A DNA stretch of 64,000 nt from Adineta ricciae (Eukaryota; Rotifera; Eurotatoria; Adinetida; Adinetidae), in the NCBI GenBank assembly GCA_905250025.1, contig CAJNOJ010000284.1, positions 1-64,000 of the forward strand, written 5' to 3'. A model generated the notes under the pieces. The model ran no database searches and had not been told where the DNA came from. It saw only the letters and a list, made by a program, of their open reading frames with translations. Below are positions 21,982-33,405 of this stretch, piece after piece (the stretch's first letter is position 1; the number at the start of each line of letters is the position of its first letter). Both the position numbers and the translations under genes were made by a program.

Positions 21982-22527
21982 CAGAGTGTTCCGAAGAAAA
22001 TCTACGAAAGCTGTTTCGTTGCTTTTCCCCGTTGAGTGAGTTATATCGATTTTTTTGTATGATAGACAAAGACACAAAGTGTTATTTCAATAGTAAAAAT
22101 TGGCAAAAACTGCTGACATACATGGGCTTTAGCTGAGGTACAAAAAAGTAGCCAATATTTCCATCCATCGAGTAACAGATAAAGTGGATCTGTTTTGATT
22201 TCAAACCATAATAATAGTTTGTGTGAAGTCTAATCAAAGCAAAAGTCTGTGGAAAACTGTGAGAGTTGGAAAGTTTTAACATACAAATGATTGGATAACT
22301 GGAAGGAAATAAATGGAAATATCTCGTAATGTTTCTCGGCAGATAAGAATATTAGCTACTTTTTTGTGTATTTCAACTAAAGTCCTTGGATATCAGCAGT
22401 CTTTTCGAAGTTTTACTATTGAAACGAAACTTTGTGTCTTTGTTTATCTTTAAAAAAAACGATGTAGCCCACTAAACATGGAAAAGCAGCAAAAAAACTT
22501 TTCGTAGATTGTTTTCGGGACAGCCTG
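21982..22527. mobile_element. 546-bp long inverted-repeat element
   Basis: Arms of roughly 185 bp at 21982-22165 and 22340-22527 are inverted copies: both read through ATCTACGAAA, GACAAAGACACAAAGT, TTTCAATAGTAAAA, AAAACTGCTGA/AAGACTGCTGA and AAAAAAGTAGC. Terminal sequences CAGAGTGTTCCGAA and CAGGCTGTCCCGAA resemble Tc1/mariner ends. The left end is preceded by TA; the right side is not clean. No transposase is present. Confidence 0.65.
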
Positions 22528-22619
22528 GATTGTTAAGAAAAGTATAGAAATATTTTATCTACTTATGATGAATATGAGGCGTGTGGTGATGAAGATTTCT
22601 AACTCCGGTTTTGAAAGAT

Positions 22620-22847
22620 ATGCATGATTGCACCCACGTCGAACAATCTCATACTCGGATCCGATCGAATCCCGCCGGATCCAATATCGGATTTTATTAG
22701 ATCCTACAGAAAATCGACGGATCCGAAACATGGATTTCCTGGATTTTCTAAGGGTCATCATAGAACATAGCTAAAAAGATCGCTCATAACATTTGCAACA
22801 ACCGACGGTATTTTTCTAGTCGGATTCCAATGCAATTCCGTTTCCAG
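22620..22847. repeat. Dispersed repeat, copy 2, left part (continues at 23867)
   Basis: GGATCC/CGGATC-rich sequence followed by the block matching 9855-9972. It is interrupted at 22848 by a hAT-like element and resumes at 23867 with GAATCCGGTCAGATCC. This shows the host repeat is older than the hAT insertion. Confidence 0.6.
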
Positions 22848-23866
22848 CAGAGATGTCCACAGGGCAGGGCAGAGCCAAAATAGGCAGGGCTGCCCTGCTA
22901 ATTATACATGTGGACCATGAATTCATTAAAACAGTCTTTTTTGCTTAAAAAATAATCAAAAATATTAAAAAAACGCGATTTTACGGTCGAATAAACCTCT
23001 AATGCTGTTTAATACCCTTAGTAATAGTTTCTCTTCCTTCATAATAACGGAATTTTATTGCTGTTTCAGCATTTTTAGACGTTGTCCGTAATCTACTGTA
23101 CTAAACAGTTGATTTAAAGGATCTTTGAAGATAACATAAATTTTAGATGAAGTCGTAGTGATCTTCAGAAGAAGTGGTAGAATTCTCCTGAGATCAAAGT
23201 GCAAACAACTAGAAAAATAATAAATCCTTGTGATAGACAAGTTTTGACTCGTTTCTACATGTATTTAGTCAGGTCTTCTTCTCTTTACTACTCTAAAAAT
23301 AGATCCCTGTTCAGAAAAACTTATTTCTCATTTGAATCAAATTCTTTTCTACAAAAATCAAAATGATAATACTAATCTTTAATCAATCGTCATTTTTCCC
23401 GAACGCTGATGTCGTAACTAGTCGAATAAATAACTGTACTTCCCAAATTAATTATTAGACAACCGAACTGGAAGTATTATGTTGATTTCAAACCTAATGC
23501 TAGATAATCCGTTTTGTCCCATAAAGTTGTTTATCGGACTTCATCTCGAATCAAGCCATACTGGAAATGAGGATCAATCGAAAATGAATAACACTAATCC
23601 TTTTATTTTAGTTTTTTATGAGATAAATTTAAAAAAGCTGGTAATATTCTTTTGCTAAGTTTATTTTTACATATATGTATCGAATGCTATCCTATTTATC
23701 AGCTCTACATATGTTGAGTTTTATCGATTATATTGCGCAAGATATACTAACTATATAGTCATAGTTATATAATGTGTTCGCCCTGCAGGGCAGAACAGGG
23801 CAGGGCAGGGGTACTGCAGGGCGCAGGGCAGGGCAGGCAAAAAAAAGTGCTCTGTGGACATCTCTG
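22848..23866. mobile_element. 1019-bp hAT-like non-autonomous element
   Basis: Terminal inverted repeats CAGAGATGTCCACAG at both ends match the hAT consensus style (CAGxGxTGTCC). Subterminal regions are packed with GGGCAGG/GCCCTGC repeats in opposite orientations; the interior is AT-rich with no transposase frame recognised. The flanks are GTTTCCAG (22840-22847) and ATTTCCAG (23867-23874), an 8-bp target duplication with one mismatch. The interior minus-strand frame 23055-23240 is unassigned. Confidence 0.8.
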
Positions 23867-24459
23867 ATTTCCAGGAATCCGGTCAGATCCAATCGGGTGG
23901 TCCAGTGTCGGATTCGTTGACCTGGGTATGTGAAATATGTAGAAATCATCACATCACTGCACATAACATTCGATTAAACATCGAAAACATTTTTCTGGAG
24001 ACAAAGGTGAAAAGAGAAAGGAAGTAGAAATAATTTGCGTAATATGAAAATTATCGCGGGTACATATTGTGTCGTAACGTCATTTTCATATGAAAAATTT
24101 GAAGATATTAATTGATTTTTTCTCCTCATAATTTTATTTCTGTTTGTCTTATATTATGTAAACGAAACTTAATTATAACAATATTCCTATACCAAATAAT
24201 CATTTCGATAAGCTAAAGCCTGATACTTCGACTTTTTCATTACGATTTTTTCCATGATTCAACTAATCTTTTACAGTTCTCGATCGAGTAACTATATGAA
24301 TCTCTAGTAAAGAGCTAGTGGAAGATGTATTAGATTTGGGTGAGTGATAATGAATAAGAACCAATACAGTTAATTATATCCATTTGCTTTTGCAAAAATA
24401 CTAAATTAAAAACAAGACGATTTTATTTGTCGTTCTTCACAAATCAACAACATTGCTGT

Positions 24460-24830
24460 ACCGACGTGAAGCTAGCACGATGGAGTTAGCACGAACAAAC
24501 GATGTGTTAGTTTAAAACTTTTTTACTGAATAAGTCCGGTCCCCGAAAATTATATCATTCGAATCAGAATTTGATTCGGCATAAAATGGTGACGTTTCTA
24601 TTCACGGGGCAAACTTTGGAAAAATTCTATTTGGATCATAAATAGACCTATAGGAAGCAAACAAAGATGTAAGTGAAGATTTTTTCAAAGTTTGCCCCAT
24701 TAATAAAAGCATCACCATTCGATGCAGAATTAAATTCTGAGTCGAATAGTGTAGTTTTCATGGATGGGACATACTTAGTAAAAAGGTTTTTAGCTAACAC
24801 ACCGTTTGTTTGTGCTAGCTTCGCATCGAT
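24460..24830. mobile_element. 371-bp palindromic MITE (same family as 15429-16230)
   Basis: The left end CCGACGTGAAGCTAGCAC and the reverse complement of the right end ATCGATGCGAAGCTAGCAC pair up, and both continue into AACAAACGATGTGTTAG-like sequence. Internal CATTCGATGCAGAAT and AATTCTGAGTCGAAT palindromes recur in the other copies. Non-coding. Confidence 0.7.
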
Positions 24831-26111
24831 AACGAAATGATTATTCATTTGCAAGTAGAACTGAATTAAATCGAAAGCTTCCCATTGTATTACAAACTTT
24901 TATTTGTGATATAAATTTGTGCATATATGCACGATAAAACATTAGAATAGATGGAACAAAAATTACAACGTTCGGAAATAGTTTTATTGATGTTTAAGAA
25001 TGTTTTTGCACTTTCTCGAACTTATCCGGTTTCTTTGGTAATTTTTCAATCGATCTTTGTCCTCTCTTATTGATAATCAAAAAACGAAGCGAATATTCTC
25101 CTCTATATATGTTCTCGTAACTTTGTACCATGCTGTAACTGTAATTACAACACAATTAATTCTTCTCATTTCGTTTTCATTATATAAATACGCACACGTA
25201 TAAAGAAATAAAAATAGAAAAATGATTTTCCTTATTCAAATTTGAATAAAAATACACGAACAAAACGGTTTCATTTCATTCTATATTTACCTGCTACTCT
25301 CTTCTTCCTCTCTTACTCGTTCCTCTTTCTCTCTCATATCTCTCCTGAGTAGCTGCCTAATTCGGCTTATAATATAAGTGACGCATTCCTAATACACTCC
25401 CACACATACTTTGGAATATATTTTGTTATACATAGTCTCAGGAATACTCTCAGTCGAGCTATACGTCAGCCTATGTCCATCGGTATTACACAGGTATAAC
25501 TAAATCTATCCCTATCTATTCCTAAACTTGTAGGATTATATAGATCTACATCTATTTATATTCGAACTGAGATTAGTCTGTCAGAGGTCCATTTATAATA
25601 TAAGTCGAGTTAAGCAACTCATGACACTGCTTAATGTGAAAGGTTATCCGCATTGCTCTAAAATAAACTACTTAGTTGAACGAACAACGACTGTTAACTC
25701 TCTTTCAATCAAGATATTTTTGATGCAGTACACTTCTTATTGCATATTGTTACACTTGAAAGAAACCAGAAGAACTTTACGATTTCCAGCTGGTATGTAA
25801 ATTTTAATAGTGGCGTTCACATCACTCACACTTAAAACCCAACTTTATTATTCAAAATAAATTTCTATCAATGTTTACTTCTTATCTCGAAAAAACCTAG
25901 GTGGGATTCATTCCTCATCATTTATTCTTCTACTTGATCAACAGAAGCACTTCGTCAATTTATTATATATATATATATTAGAAAATAAATCAAATGCATA
26001 TTATCATACACACACACACACACACATTGCGCAGCTAAAAAGTGTTTGATCGACCATTTCACTACAAAAATCACTGTTCCTAACATAAATAAAAAGAAAA
26101 ACATGAGCCAA
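24831..26111. other. Intergenic, microsatellites only
   Basis: About 1.3 kb of AT-rich DNA downstream of CCDC22. It contains a (TA)n run at 25964-25979 and a (CA)n run at 26009-26026. No gene is seen. Part may be CCDC22 3' untranslated sequence. Confidence 0.45.
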
Positions 26112-28425
26112 TCATTTTTTCCCTCCTTTCAGCGCCTTGTTTTCATCGCGAATCTTTTTATACTCTCCAATCAATTTTTCTAAGTTCGCCGTCATATTCT
26201 TTTGTGATTCGACTTCGATCTAAACAAAAACTTCAATCATTTGTTCCCGTCAACAACTTCCCATTTACCTGATCTTCTAGTTCACGAATTTCTCGAATGA
26301 TAACGCCAATGTCTTCCACGATTTTATAGATCACATCACAATTCGAATGGAAATCCACTAACATCTTATACGATCGGCGCGCACATTCATCTGTCTTTGC
26401 GTCCTAGACAATCAAACATTCAACTCATCATCTGAACAAACTTGTTGACATTCACTTTGAACAGTTGACTATCGGCGACTTGAAATGTTCGTTCGAGTTT
26501 TTCTGTCAATCGATTCATATCTTTTTGTAGGATTCGTGTTTCGATGATTGTTTTATTAATTTCTTCTTTTTGTTTATTAGTGTTTGCAACAATTTCCAAG
26601 ATTTGCTTTGTGAAAAACGATCGCGAATGATCGTTTTTCGACACGGATGCCTTGTGTGCTTCATAATCCCGTTGAAGTTGACTTAATTGTTCGTCTTTTT
26701 CTTTGATGTCGCTCATTAGTGCTCGTCCTTTGCCTTTCATTTCATTGATTTGTGCTAATTTTTCATTCATTTTCGCCGAACGATCATTCAGTGCTTGAAG
26801 CAGTTTATCACGTTGTTCGACAAGACCAGCACGCGCATCAGCCCATTGGCTTTCCAGTGTACTCAATTTCGTTTTTAGTTTATCAATCGCTTTCTAAACA
26901 AGCACATTTCCAGAGATGAAGAAGGAACAACTTTTCCTACTTGTAAACGTCCCGTTTCTGGATCGATTGCTAGCAAATAAGTGGCTGCTTGTTTCTTTAC
27001 TGTTAAACCTTTGTTGATCGTATCAATTTCTGCATTAGTTTCATCGGAGAATTTTTCGTACTAAAAGAAATTTTCTGGAGGCACTGTTTTTTATGAGATG
27101 TGCACTTACTTTCTTGATACTTCCTTCTAATTTTTGTAACTGCGCTTCAAGCTGCCGGATAAGTTCTTCGTTTTCGTTAATCGAACCCTTCAATGTTTCC
27201 AGTTCTTCTGTATGATCAACAGTTCGCTTGGAATTGTCCTCAGTACCATTTTCTTGTTGATCATGCGCGTTGGTATGCATAAAACGTGATCGTGTCAACA
27301 AGGAATCATCACTTTTCTTCTTCGCCTCATTATGATAGGAATATTCATACTTCGCTCCAATTGTATCACCGTCTTCGATTTGTTTGCAAAGTTCTTTGGA
27401 GAACACTTGTTTGATTACTTGACCGGGTATCTAAACAAGACGAATCTCTCAAATTGTAGCAAAGAAAATCAAGAAGAACAGACTAAGTAACTCGATTCAC
27501 GTTGTTTTTCCATCCAACACAAAACTTGATTTTCGTACATTAATGAGTCAGCTAAATTGCGAATATCGACTTGATCAAAAACATATGCACTGGAATCTAT
27601 GATCGAACGAAAACTTACAAAAAATATGCTATAAAATTCCTACCTGCTGATAGTTTAGTTTTGCCATTGCGTGGCGGAACATGAAGATGAGAGATTTTAG
27701 AGCAATTCGTTGGTGTAAAACCCTAGCACAAGACTATGAAAGAGAAACATTCTGATCAGAAGCCGACTCTTACCGATTTATGAGCAAATGCAGCAGCTGG
27801 ATGGAAAAATGGAACGTGGCAAAGATCGAGAACAAGATCATGTGCTATCCATGTTGAATCTGTCAATTGAGTTGTAATTCTATTTGATATAACACGATCA
27901 AGAGCATCCCAAGGATCTACGTAGATCAAATGAGTGAAATTCATTTTGAACAGATTAATAGATACCGAGTGTGGTCGATGCTATAGTCACTGCCACTTCT
28001 CTGGGCACTTTTTCAATTAGAAAGTTAAGTAGTTTTCTCGTTTCATGTTCATTGATACTCAGAAATGTCTGATAACCAATATCACCCTTGTAACCATTAG
28101 ACTAATAAATACAATTTCAATCAGAATACTCGATGGTGGAATATAACAACCTGACAGAGTTGAGCTAGTTCGCCACAAATTTTAAATCGCGTAGAAATAT
28201 TTGCCGGCAAACGAGTAGGCAACTCTTTGTTTCCAGTTATCAGCTGAAGACATTGTGAAACACAGGCAAACAGGGTGCTAACATCGAATTCACCGACATT
28301 TTGAAGTGCATCATCTATTTGACTAAAGAAAAGTCCATGTCCGTTGAGTGGATCACATTTCTGTCGAGATCTTACCATCCAATATCACGTAAACTTTGGA
28401 TTAAAATTCTGTCAACTTCTTCCAT
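26112..28425 (-). CDS. CCDC22: CCDC22 orthologue (CCC/Commander complex)
   Basis: Eleven exons (minus): 28376-28425, 28151-28322, 27966-28101, 27774-27916, 27644-27722, 27484-27596, 27110-27430, 26941-27060, 26456-26893, 26269-26403, 26112-26219; 604 residues against about 627 in human. The N-terminal NDC80/CH-like part starts [16 protein letters not shown] and includes [30 protein letters not shown] and [13 protein letters not shown]. The C-terminal coiled coil has [46 protein letters not shown] and [13 protein letters not shown], all diagnostic. The protein scaffolds COMMD proteins for endosomal recycling and affects NF-kB turnover. The 3' end of exon 6 is ambiguous: a weak GTCTGT donor after 27484, or GTTACT after 27492 with a shifted acceptor. 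Head-to-head with TRAIP. Confidence 0.9.
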
Positions 28426-29017
28426 GTGAAACAATTAGAAGAGTGATGTTTATCTGTAAAAGGAGTGCAAGAAAGATAAAAGTAATAGTGTGTGATGTGC
28501 ATGAAATTTGAATTGGATCGGAGAAAAGAAGAAGGGGAGTATTGGGCGAAGGAGCAACCAATTGAGTTTTGAGATTCTTTTAAAGTCAAATACTATTCTT
28601 CAGCACTTGGAACATCAATAGAACATCTATCAATAGTTTATTTTGTCATAGGACTTCTTAGGAAGTCTCCAAGCTGTACGAAAAGGGACATATTCACAAA
28701 ACCGTATGAGCATTGTTTGTCTCGTCTGTAAAATCGTTTTCTCTTACGCAAGAATGGGAAATTTTTCACTTATCTCGTTCATTTACACCGTTGTGTCAAC
28801 GTCAATTACATTTGTTTGTGAAAAGAGATGAAATCAATCGTATTTTTCGAGTGAACAGTAACTCGGTGATGGCGCCATCTATGCTCAAATCATCATTGGC
28901 AAATTTTCGTAAAAAGAGTTCGAATTGTATTGGCCATTCTGCTTTTTTGAAACATTTTCCAAACAGCTACTCGAATTGATTCCAATGAACTAGTGTTTTC
29001 CCTGAGAGAAACAAACT
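28426..29017. promoter_or_regulatory. Shared head-to-head promoter region, CCDC22 / TRAIP
   Basis: 592 bp separate the two divergent start codons. No TATA box stands out. A plus-strand frame at 28713-28979 ends just before the TRAIP ATG and has no recognisable domain, so I treat the block as non-coding and probably a bidirectional promoter. Confidence 0.4.
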
Positions 29018-30680
29018 ATGAATATCGCTTGTACAATTTGTCTGGATCGATTTTTTCTCTCATCAACTATCTCAGCATCACCTTGCGGCCATTTGTTTCA
29101 TGATAAATGTTTGGATCGCTGGATAGTTGATGAACGAAAAAAGACTTGTCCACAATGTCGAACAGCGATTACACCCAAACAAATCCTAAAGTAAGTCCAC
29201 CTCGTTATACTCGAGGTTTTTCTTTAACATGAAGTTATCTTTTGATTAGAAAATTGTATTTAATGGAACCACTCTGCCAAACACAAATGCCATCTGGTGG
29301 TCATGATACTTCCGAGCTTCTCAGTCGACTAGAAACACAAGAAACTAAAGTACTCGAATGTGAACAGCGTTGTCGAAAAACTCTCAGTGATCTGCAAAAG
29401 GTAGATATGACATTCAAATTTCTTTCATTTGTATCTTTTTATTTCATTGAGTAGAGCGAAGAACGACGGCTAGCATTCGAGAATGACACGACCAATTTAC
29501 GAAGACAGTTAAGTGAGCAATCAAATAAACATCAACGGATGATCAGTGAACGTGATACAAAAATTCGTATGTTAATGGAACAATACAAGTAAAAAGTCGT
29601 AATTTTCTTTTGAAAAAGTCTGCATTTCATGCTACTAGACATGCGGATTTATCCAATAAAAAAGATGAACAAATCAAAATCTTACAAATGAAGTTAAACG
29701 AATATCGAAATATCGATCTGATTTACAAAGGTAAGATTTTTCATTTCATTCTCGAACCAAAAATTTGTTTTCAATCGAAATAGGCCTCGCCAGTACATTC
29801 AAAGCGGAATTACAGAAGATGATTGGGTCCTGTCAAACAGTACAAGATAAAGATCGTCTAATTGAAGAATTAATACGCTACAATGTCATCCTGAAAGAAG
29901 AACATAGTAAAATGTCCGAAGATAAACAAGATTTAATTCGAAATCTCGATCGAATTACCGCACAATGTGAAAAAATGCAATTAGACAAGCGTCAAGCAAT
30001 CAAACGGTACTATTCGCACTCAATGCTTCCCTTTTCCAACTTCGTCTCGTTTTCTCTTTAGCCAAACAACATCCGCAGATAATGCCAAACAAGAATTAGC
30101 ATCTGTTCGTCAACAACTCGAATCCTATCAATCTCGTATCAATCAATTAGAATCTCTTCTACTTCGTAATACTTCTTCTGACACACAGAGTCCACGATCA
30201 AGTGATGTGACAGAAAAAAGTCATGTTCGAGCACAGGAATTGAAAAGTCGTGCAGTACTTGATGATGAAAGTTCGAAAGATGATGACACAGATTCCAACA
30301 TGATCGATCTAACGAATATTCCTGAACAGACAACATTTTCTACTCAACAATTTGCGACAAGTTCATCAGCCATAGACATCCTTCATTCGATCATTCAAGA
30401 AACAACGTCAAGTCTCGATTTACCCACAATGAAAAAGCAAAAAGTTAGAAGATTGGATGACGACGAAGAGGAAAACGAGGATTATCTCGTCCGACCAATC
30501 ATTCGCAATCAGACAAACTTTCAACGAACATTCAACAAATTCGGTGGACATTCAAATCCAATTATTCGACGTGTCAGTAGCACAACATTCAAATCGAAAC
30601 CAAAGCTGGCCAAATCAAGAAGTACAACAACAACAGCGCGGAATAATCATAAAATCACGACATTTTTTGATTTAAATTAA
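29018..30680 (+). CDS. TRAIP: TRAIP-like RING E3 ubiquitin ligase
   Basis: Six exons: 29018-29190, 29250-29400, 29455-29588, 29639-29730, 29784-30006, 30062-30680; phases close to 463 residues (human TRAIP 469). The RING starts at residue 5: CTIC, then CGHLFHDKCLDRW and CPQC, a C-x2-C/C-x-H/H-x2-C/C-x2-C pattern. A long coiled coil follows (about 75-290), then an acidic/basic low-complexity region. The protein ends ITTFFDLN, resembling a PIP box for PCNA; human TRAIP also ends in such a motif. TRAIP ubiquitinates the replisome at stalled forks and crosslinks. Identity rests on RING placement, architecture, length and C-terminus rather than on extended identity. Converges on the next gene, with only 60 bp between stop codons. 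Confidence 0.75.
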
Positions 30681-30740
30681 TCATTTATTTATTTCTTGAT
30701 CTTTCTTTTTTGTGTACAATATAAATTTCAAGGAGAAAAT

Positions 30741-31453
30741 TCAAATTCTTCTCTGTTCGTGTTGTTGTTTTGCGGCAACTAAGCGGTTATACATATTCAC
30801 TTCATGTCGAAGTCTTTTTAAATGTTCCATTGTTGATTCTTGTTTATCTTCGTGTTCATCTTGTTTTTTCTCTTCGACAATTTTTTGTTTGAGCTGATCA
30901 TAAGTCACATGATATTCATAAAGATGAGAATTCACTTTTCGTAAATGAATTTTCAATTTTTCAATATCATTTTCATATTGCTGATTGAGTAAACGAGAAG
31001 AATTCAGTTGCTCATGTAGTTGCTTATTTTCTTCATAGAGACGTAAGAGACGCTGACGTTCATAGTGAATAATATGATCACGATGGACACACGCTTCGCA
31101 TACATGTTGTTTAGCGTACTTTTCATGAAGAACGGAGATATGCGAAGGTGGTTTGGACTTTTCATAAGTAAAAAATGCCGCTGACGGTTGGTCAACACGA
31201 TAAGTTGTAAATGTTTCACTACGTGCACGATTCACAGGGTCAGATGTAACAAGTAGAGAATCTAAACAAAAGAAATTGCTCGAAAAGTTCAAATCAGTTG
31301 TCGTTAGTTACCATTTCCGTCATCAGTGCTATCAACTTCTACGAATTCATCGCACGAGGTGATGAATGGTGACGAGACTGCGGGAGAATGATGCTGTTTA
31401 AGTTTATTTTTAACATGATCCGAAAGTTCAATAATTTGTTCATGACGTTGCAT
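30741..31453 (-). CDS. Coiled-coil protein of unknown function
   Basis: Two exons (minus): 31312-31453 and 30741-31261, joined in phase 1 across a 50-bp intron, giving 220 residues. It starts MQRHEQIIELSDHVKNKLK. The second half is a continuous coiled coil (HYERQRLLRLYEENKQLHEQ through LRHEVNMYNRLVAAKQQHEQ) with a CEACVHRDH motif just before it. No signal peptide or membrane span. I do not recognise the family; centrosomal or ciliary coiled-coil proteins look similar but that is a guess. Confidence 0.7.
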
Positions 31454-32585
31454 TGTATTTTAATAGTCAGCATCGAACATGGGTTTTATATCCAATATTT
31501 TATTTCTTTTTTCTATTAGTTCAACATAGAAAAGAAGAAGAAAACCAATATTGTCTTCTCTTTCCTTTCTTTTTCACACCCGTAGCAGAAAATACTTTCT
31601 TTTTCCTTTCACAAAGTTAGCAACGTTGTTTTCTTTGTTGAGATGACACTTCAACGAGGAAAATATATATTGAATTCAGTTTGAAGATTACTTTTCAAAT
31701 AGAAAATGTCGTAGATAACAAAAGGAAAACTTGATTCGCAGTTTTAATTGCTTGTTGCTCATAAAAATAGTTTTCATCAAGCAACAATTTCCTCTCCTTA
31801 TAATCATTCGATGTAAAAAATATTTTGTTGAAAAGTTTAATGAGTGTATGTGGTGGTATGTCAGAAATCGTGTGACTTCGCTCTCTGAATTAGTTTGCAA
31901 AGCCCGAAAAATTTAAAAGTGAGGCAGCAGACGTTGTTTGAGGACATTGTCTGAAATATGTGAATGTCAGCAAGTATGATTTTCTTGGTAGCGTGAATAC
32001 TTTTTAAGTCAATGCTATTAAGAATTGAAAGGAAAAATACCCGTTCAAATGCAATCGTAGATCAATATTAAGAAGACAAGTATTAAAATATTCATCAAAT
32101 TACTTCAAATTGTCGTCATCAATGTTCTTGTTCAATGTGATTTTGATCGGAAAGCATAATATTTATTGAGACTAAGCACGTTTCTCGTATGATAAATTTA
32201 CTCGTCAGTTGCCAGTAATATGATACCTTAAATATCGCGAAATCATCAAATATATAACTGGTCAGAGCGACATCTATTGTGCGATACTATCATTTTTTTT
32301 CTCGCAATTCACTTGGAAACAAAAACATTATCTCATATACATCCGAAATGAAGTAAATATTATCGTATTTGACAGAAAATACCATTTTCCGAAATCCAGA
32401 TTGGTTGGCAGAGATGGACGAACGATCGATTGGCTTTATTGTATAGAGGACAAGTGATACCATTATGGCTACGGAAGAACAGAGACCGCTTTTTTTTTGT
32501 TCAAACAAACGAAACAAAATCAGTATTGATTCCAATTTTAGATCTATTTGTCATTAGTATTCCTTGTTTGTCTTAATTCGGAACA
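31454..32585. other. Intergenic between divergent genes, nothing recognised
   Basis: About 1.1 kb, AT-rich, between the coiled-coil gene and cytochrome b5. Short frames at 31688-31916 and 32290-32535 have no domain or splice partner. It presumably holds both promoters. Confidence 0.4.
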
Positions 32586-33212
32586 ATGGCATCGAGCAAC
32601 GACGATTCTGATAAGGAAGTATTGACAATGGCTGAAATACAGAAGCGAGCGATAGATAAGGATAAATGCATTATGGTCATTGATAATCGTGTTTATGACA
32701 TAACGAAATTTCTCGATGAAGTAATTCACACTATCATTTGAAATAAAAGATGTTTGCACTTTGCAAATATGAATTTAGCATCCAGGAGGAGAAGAAGTTT
32801 TGAAAGAGCAACATGGCAAAGACGCAACGAGTGCATTTGAAGATGTAGGTCATAGTACAGATGCACGTGAACAAATGAAAGGATATCAAATTGGTGTGCT
32901 TCATCCTGTAAGTTCATCAAATTGAATTTATCTATCTATTTGATTCCTTTTTTCAGGACGATGTCAAGAAGCCGTCTAAAGTCAGTCATTTCCACATTGT
33001 TAGCAAGACTTTTTTACCTGTTACATTGCTGTTTTTAGTCTCGGCCTGTGATTGTCAATCCGAGTAGTAGTGCGAGTAGTGCTGGTAATGACGCTGGTGG
33101 TTCTTGGACTAAATGGGTTATTCCAATTGTGATAGCTGTTGCAGCCGTGGTTATCTTTAAACTACTGTATAAACCTGGCACAAATATCAATCGTCCTCCC
33201 AAAGCGATTTAG
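32586..33212 (+). CDS. Cytochrome b5, tail-anchored
   Basis: Four exons: 32586-32720, 32779-32907, 32957-32980 (only 24 nt) and 33039-33212; 153 residues. The heme-binding core has both axial histidines: HPGGEEVL at the start of exon 2 and VGHSTDAR later in the same exon. After a Ser/Gly linker, a hydrophobic segment ([19 protein letters not shown]) near the C-terminus is a tail anchor for the ER or outer mitochondrial membrane. It donates electrons to desaturases, hydroxylases and P450s. It sits 193 bp upstream of ACIN1 on the same strand. Confidence 0.92.
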
Positions 33213-33405
33213 ACTAGTTTGATTTTTGTTCACTCTATTCTTATTCATTACTCACAGCTCCTAATTCTTTCTATTTGAGTGAATAAGAAAACGAGATGGT
33301 CGCATAGACTATTCAGCCAGTTCCTTTTTCGTGATCAGTCTGTCTTTTTAGATATATTAATCTTATTTTGATCATCTGTCGGACACCGTTTCGTTCTGCG
33401 ATACA

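Noticed and set aside
28713-28979. 88-codon plus-strand ORF upstream of TRAIP
   Set aside because: No domain, and it ends before the RING start codon in the divergent promoter region; could be leader but not supported as a gene.
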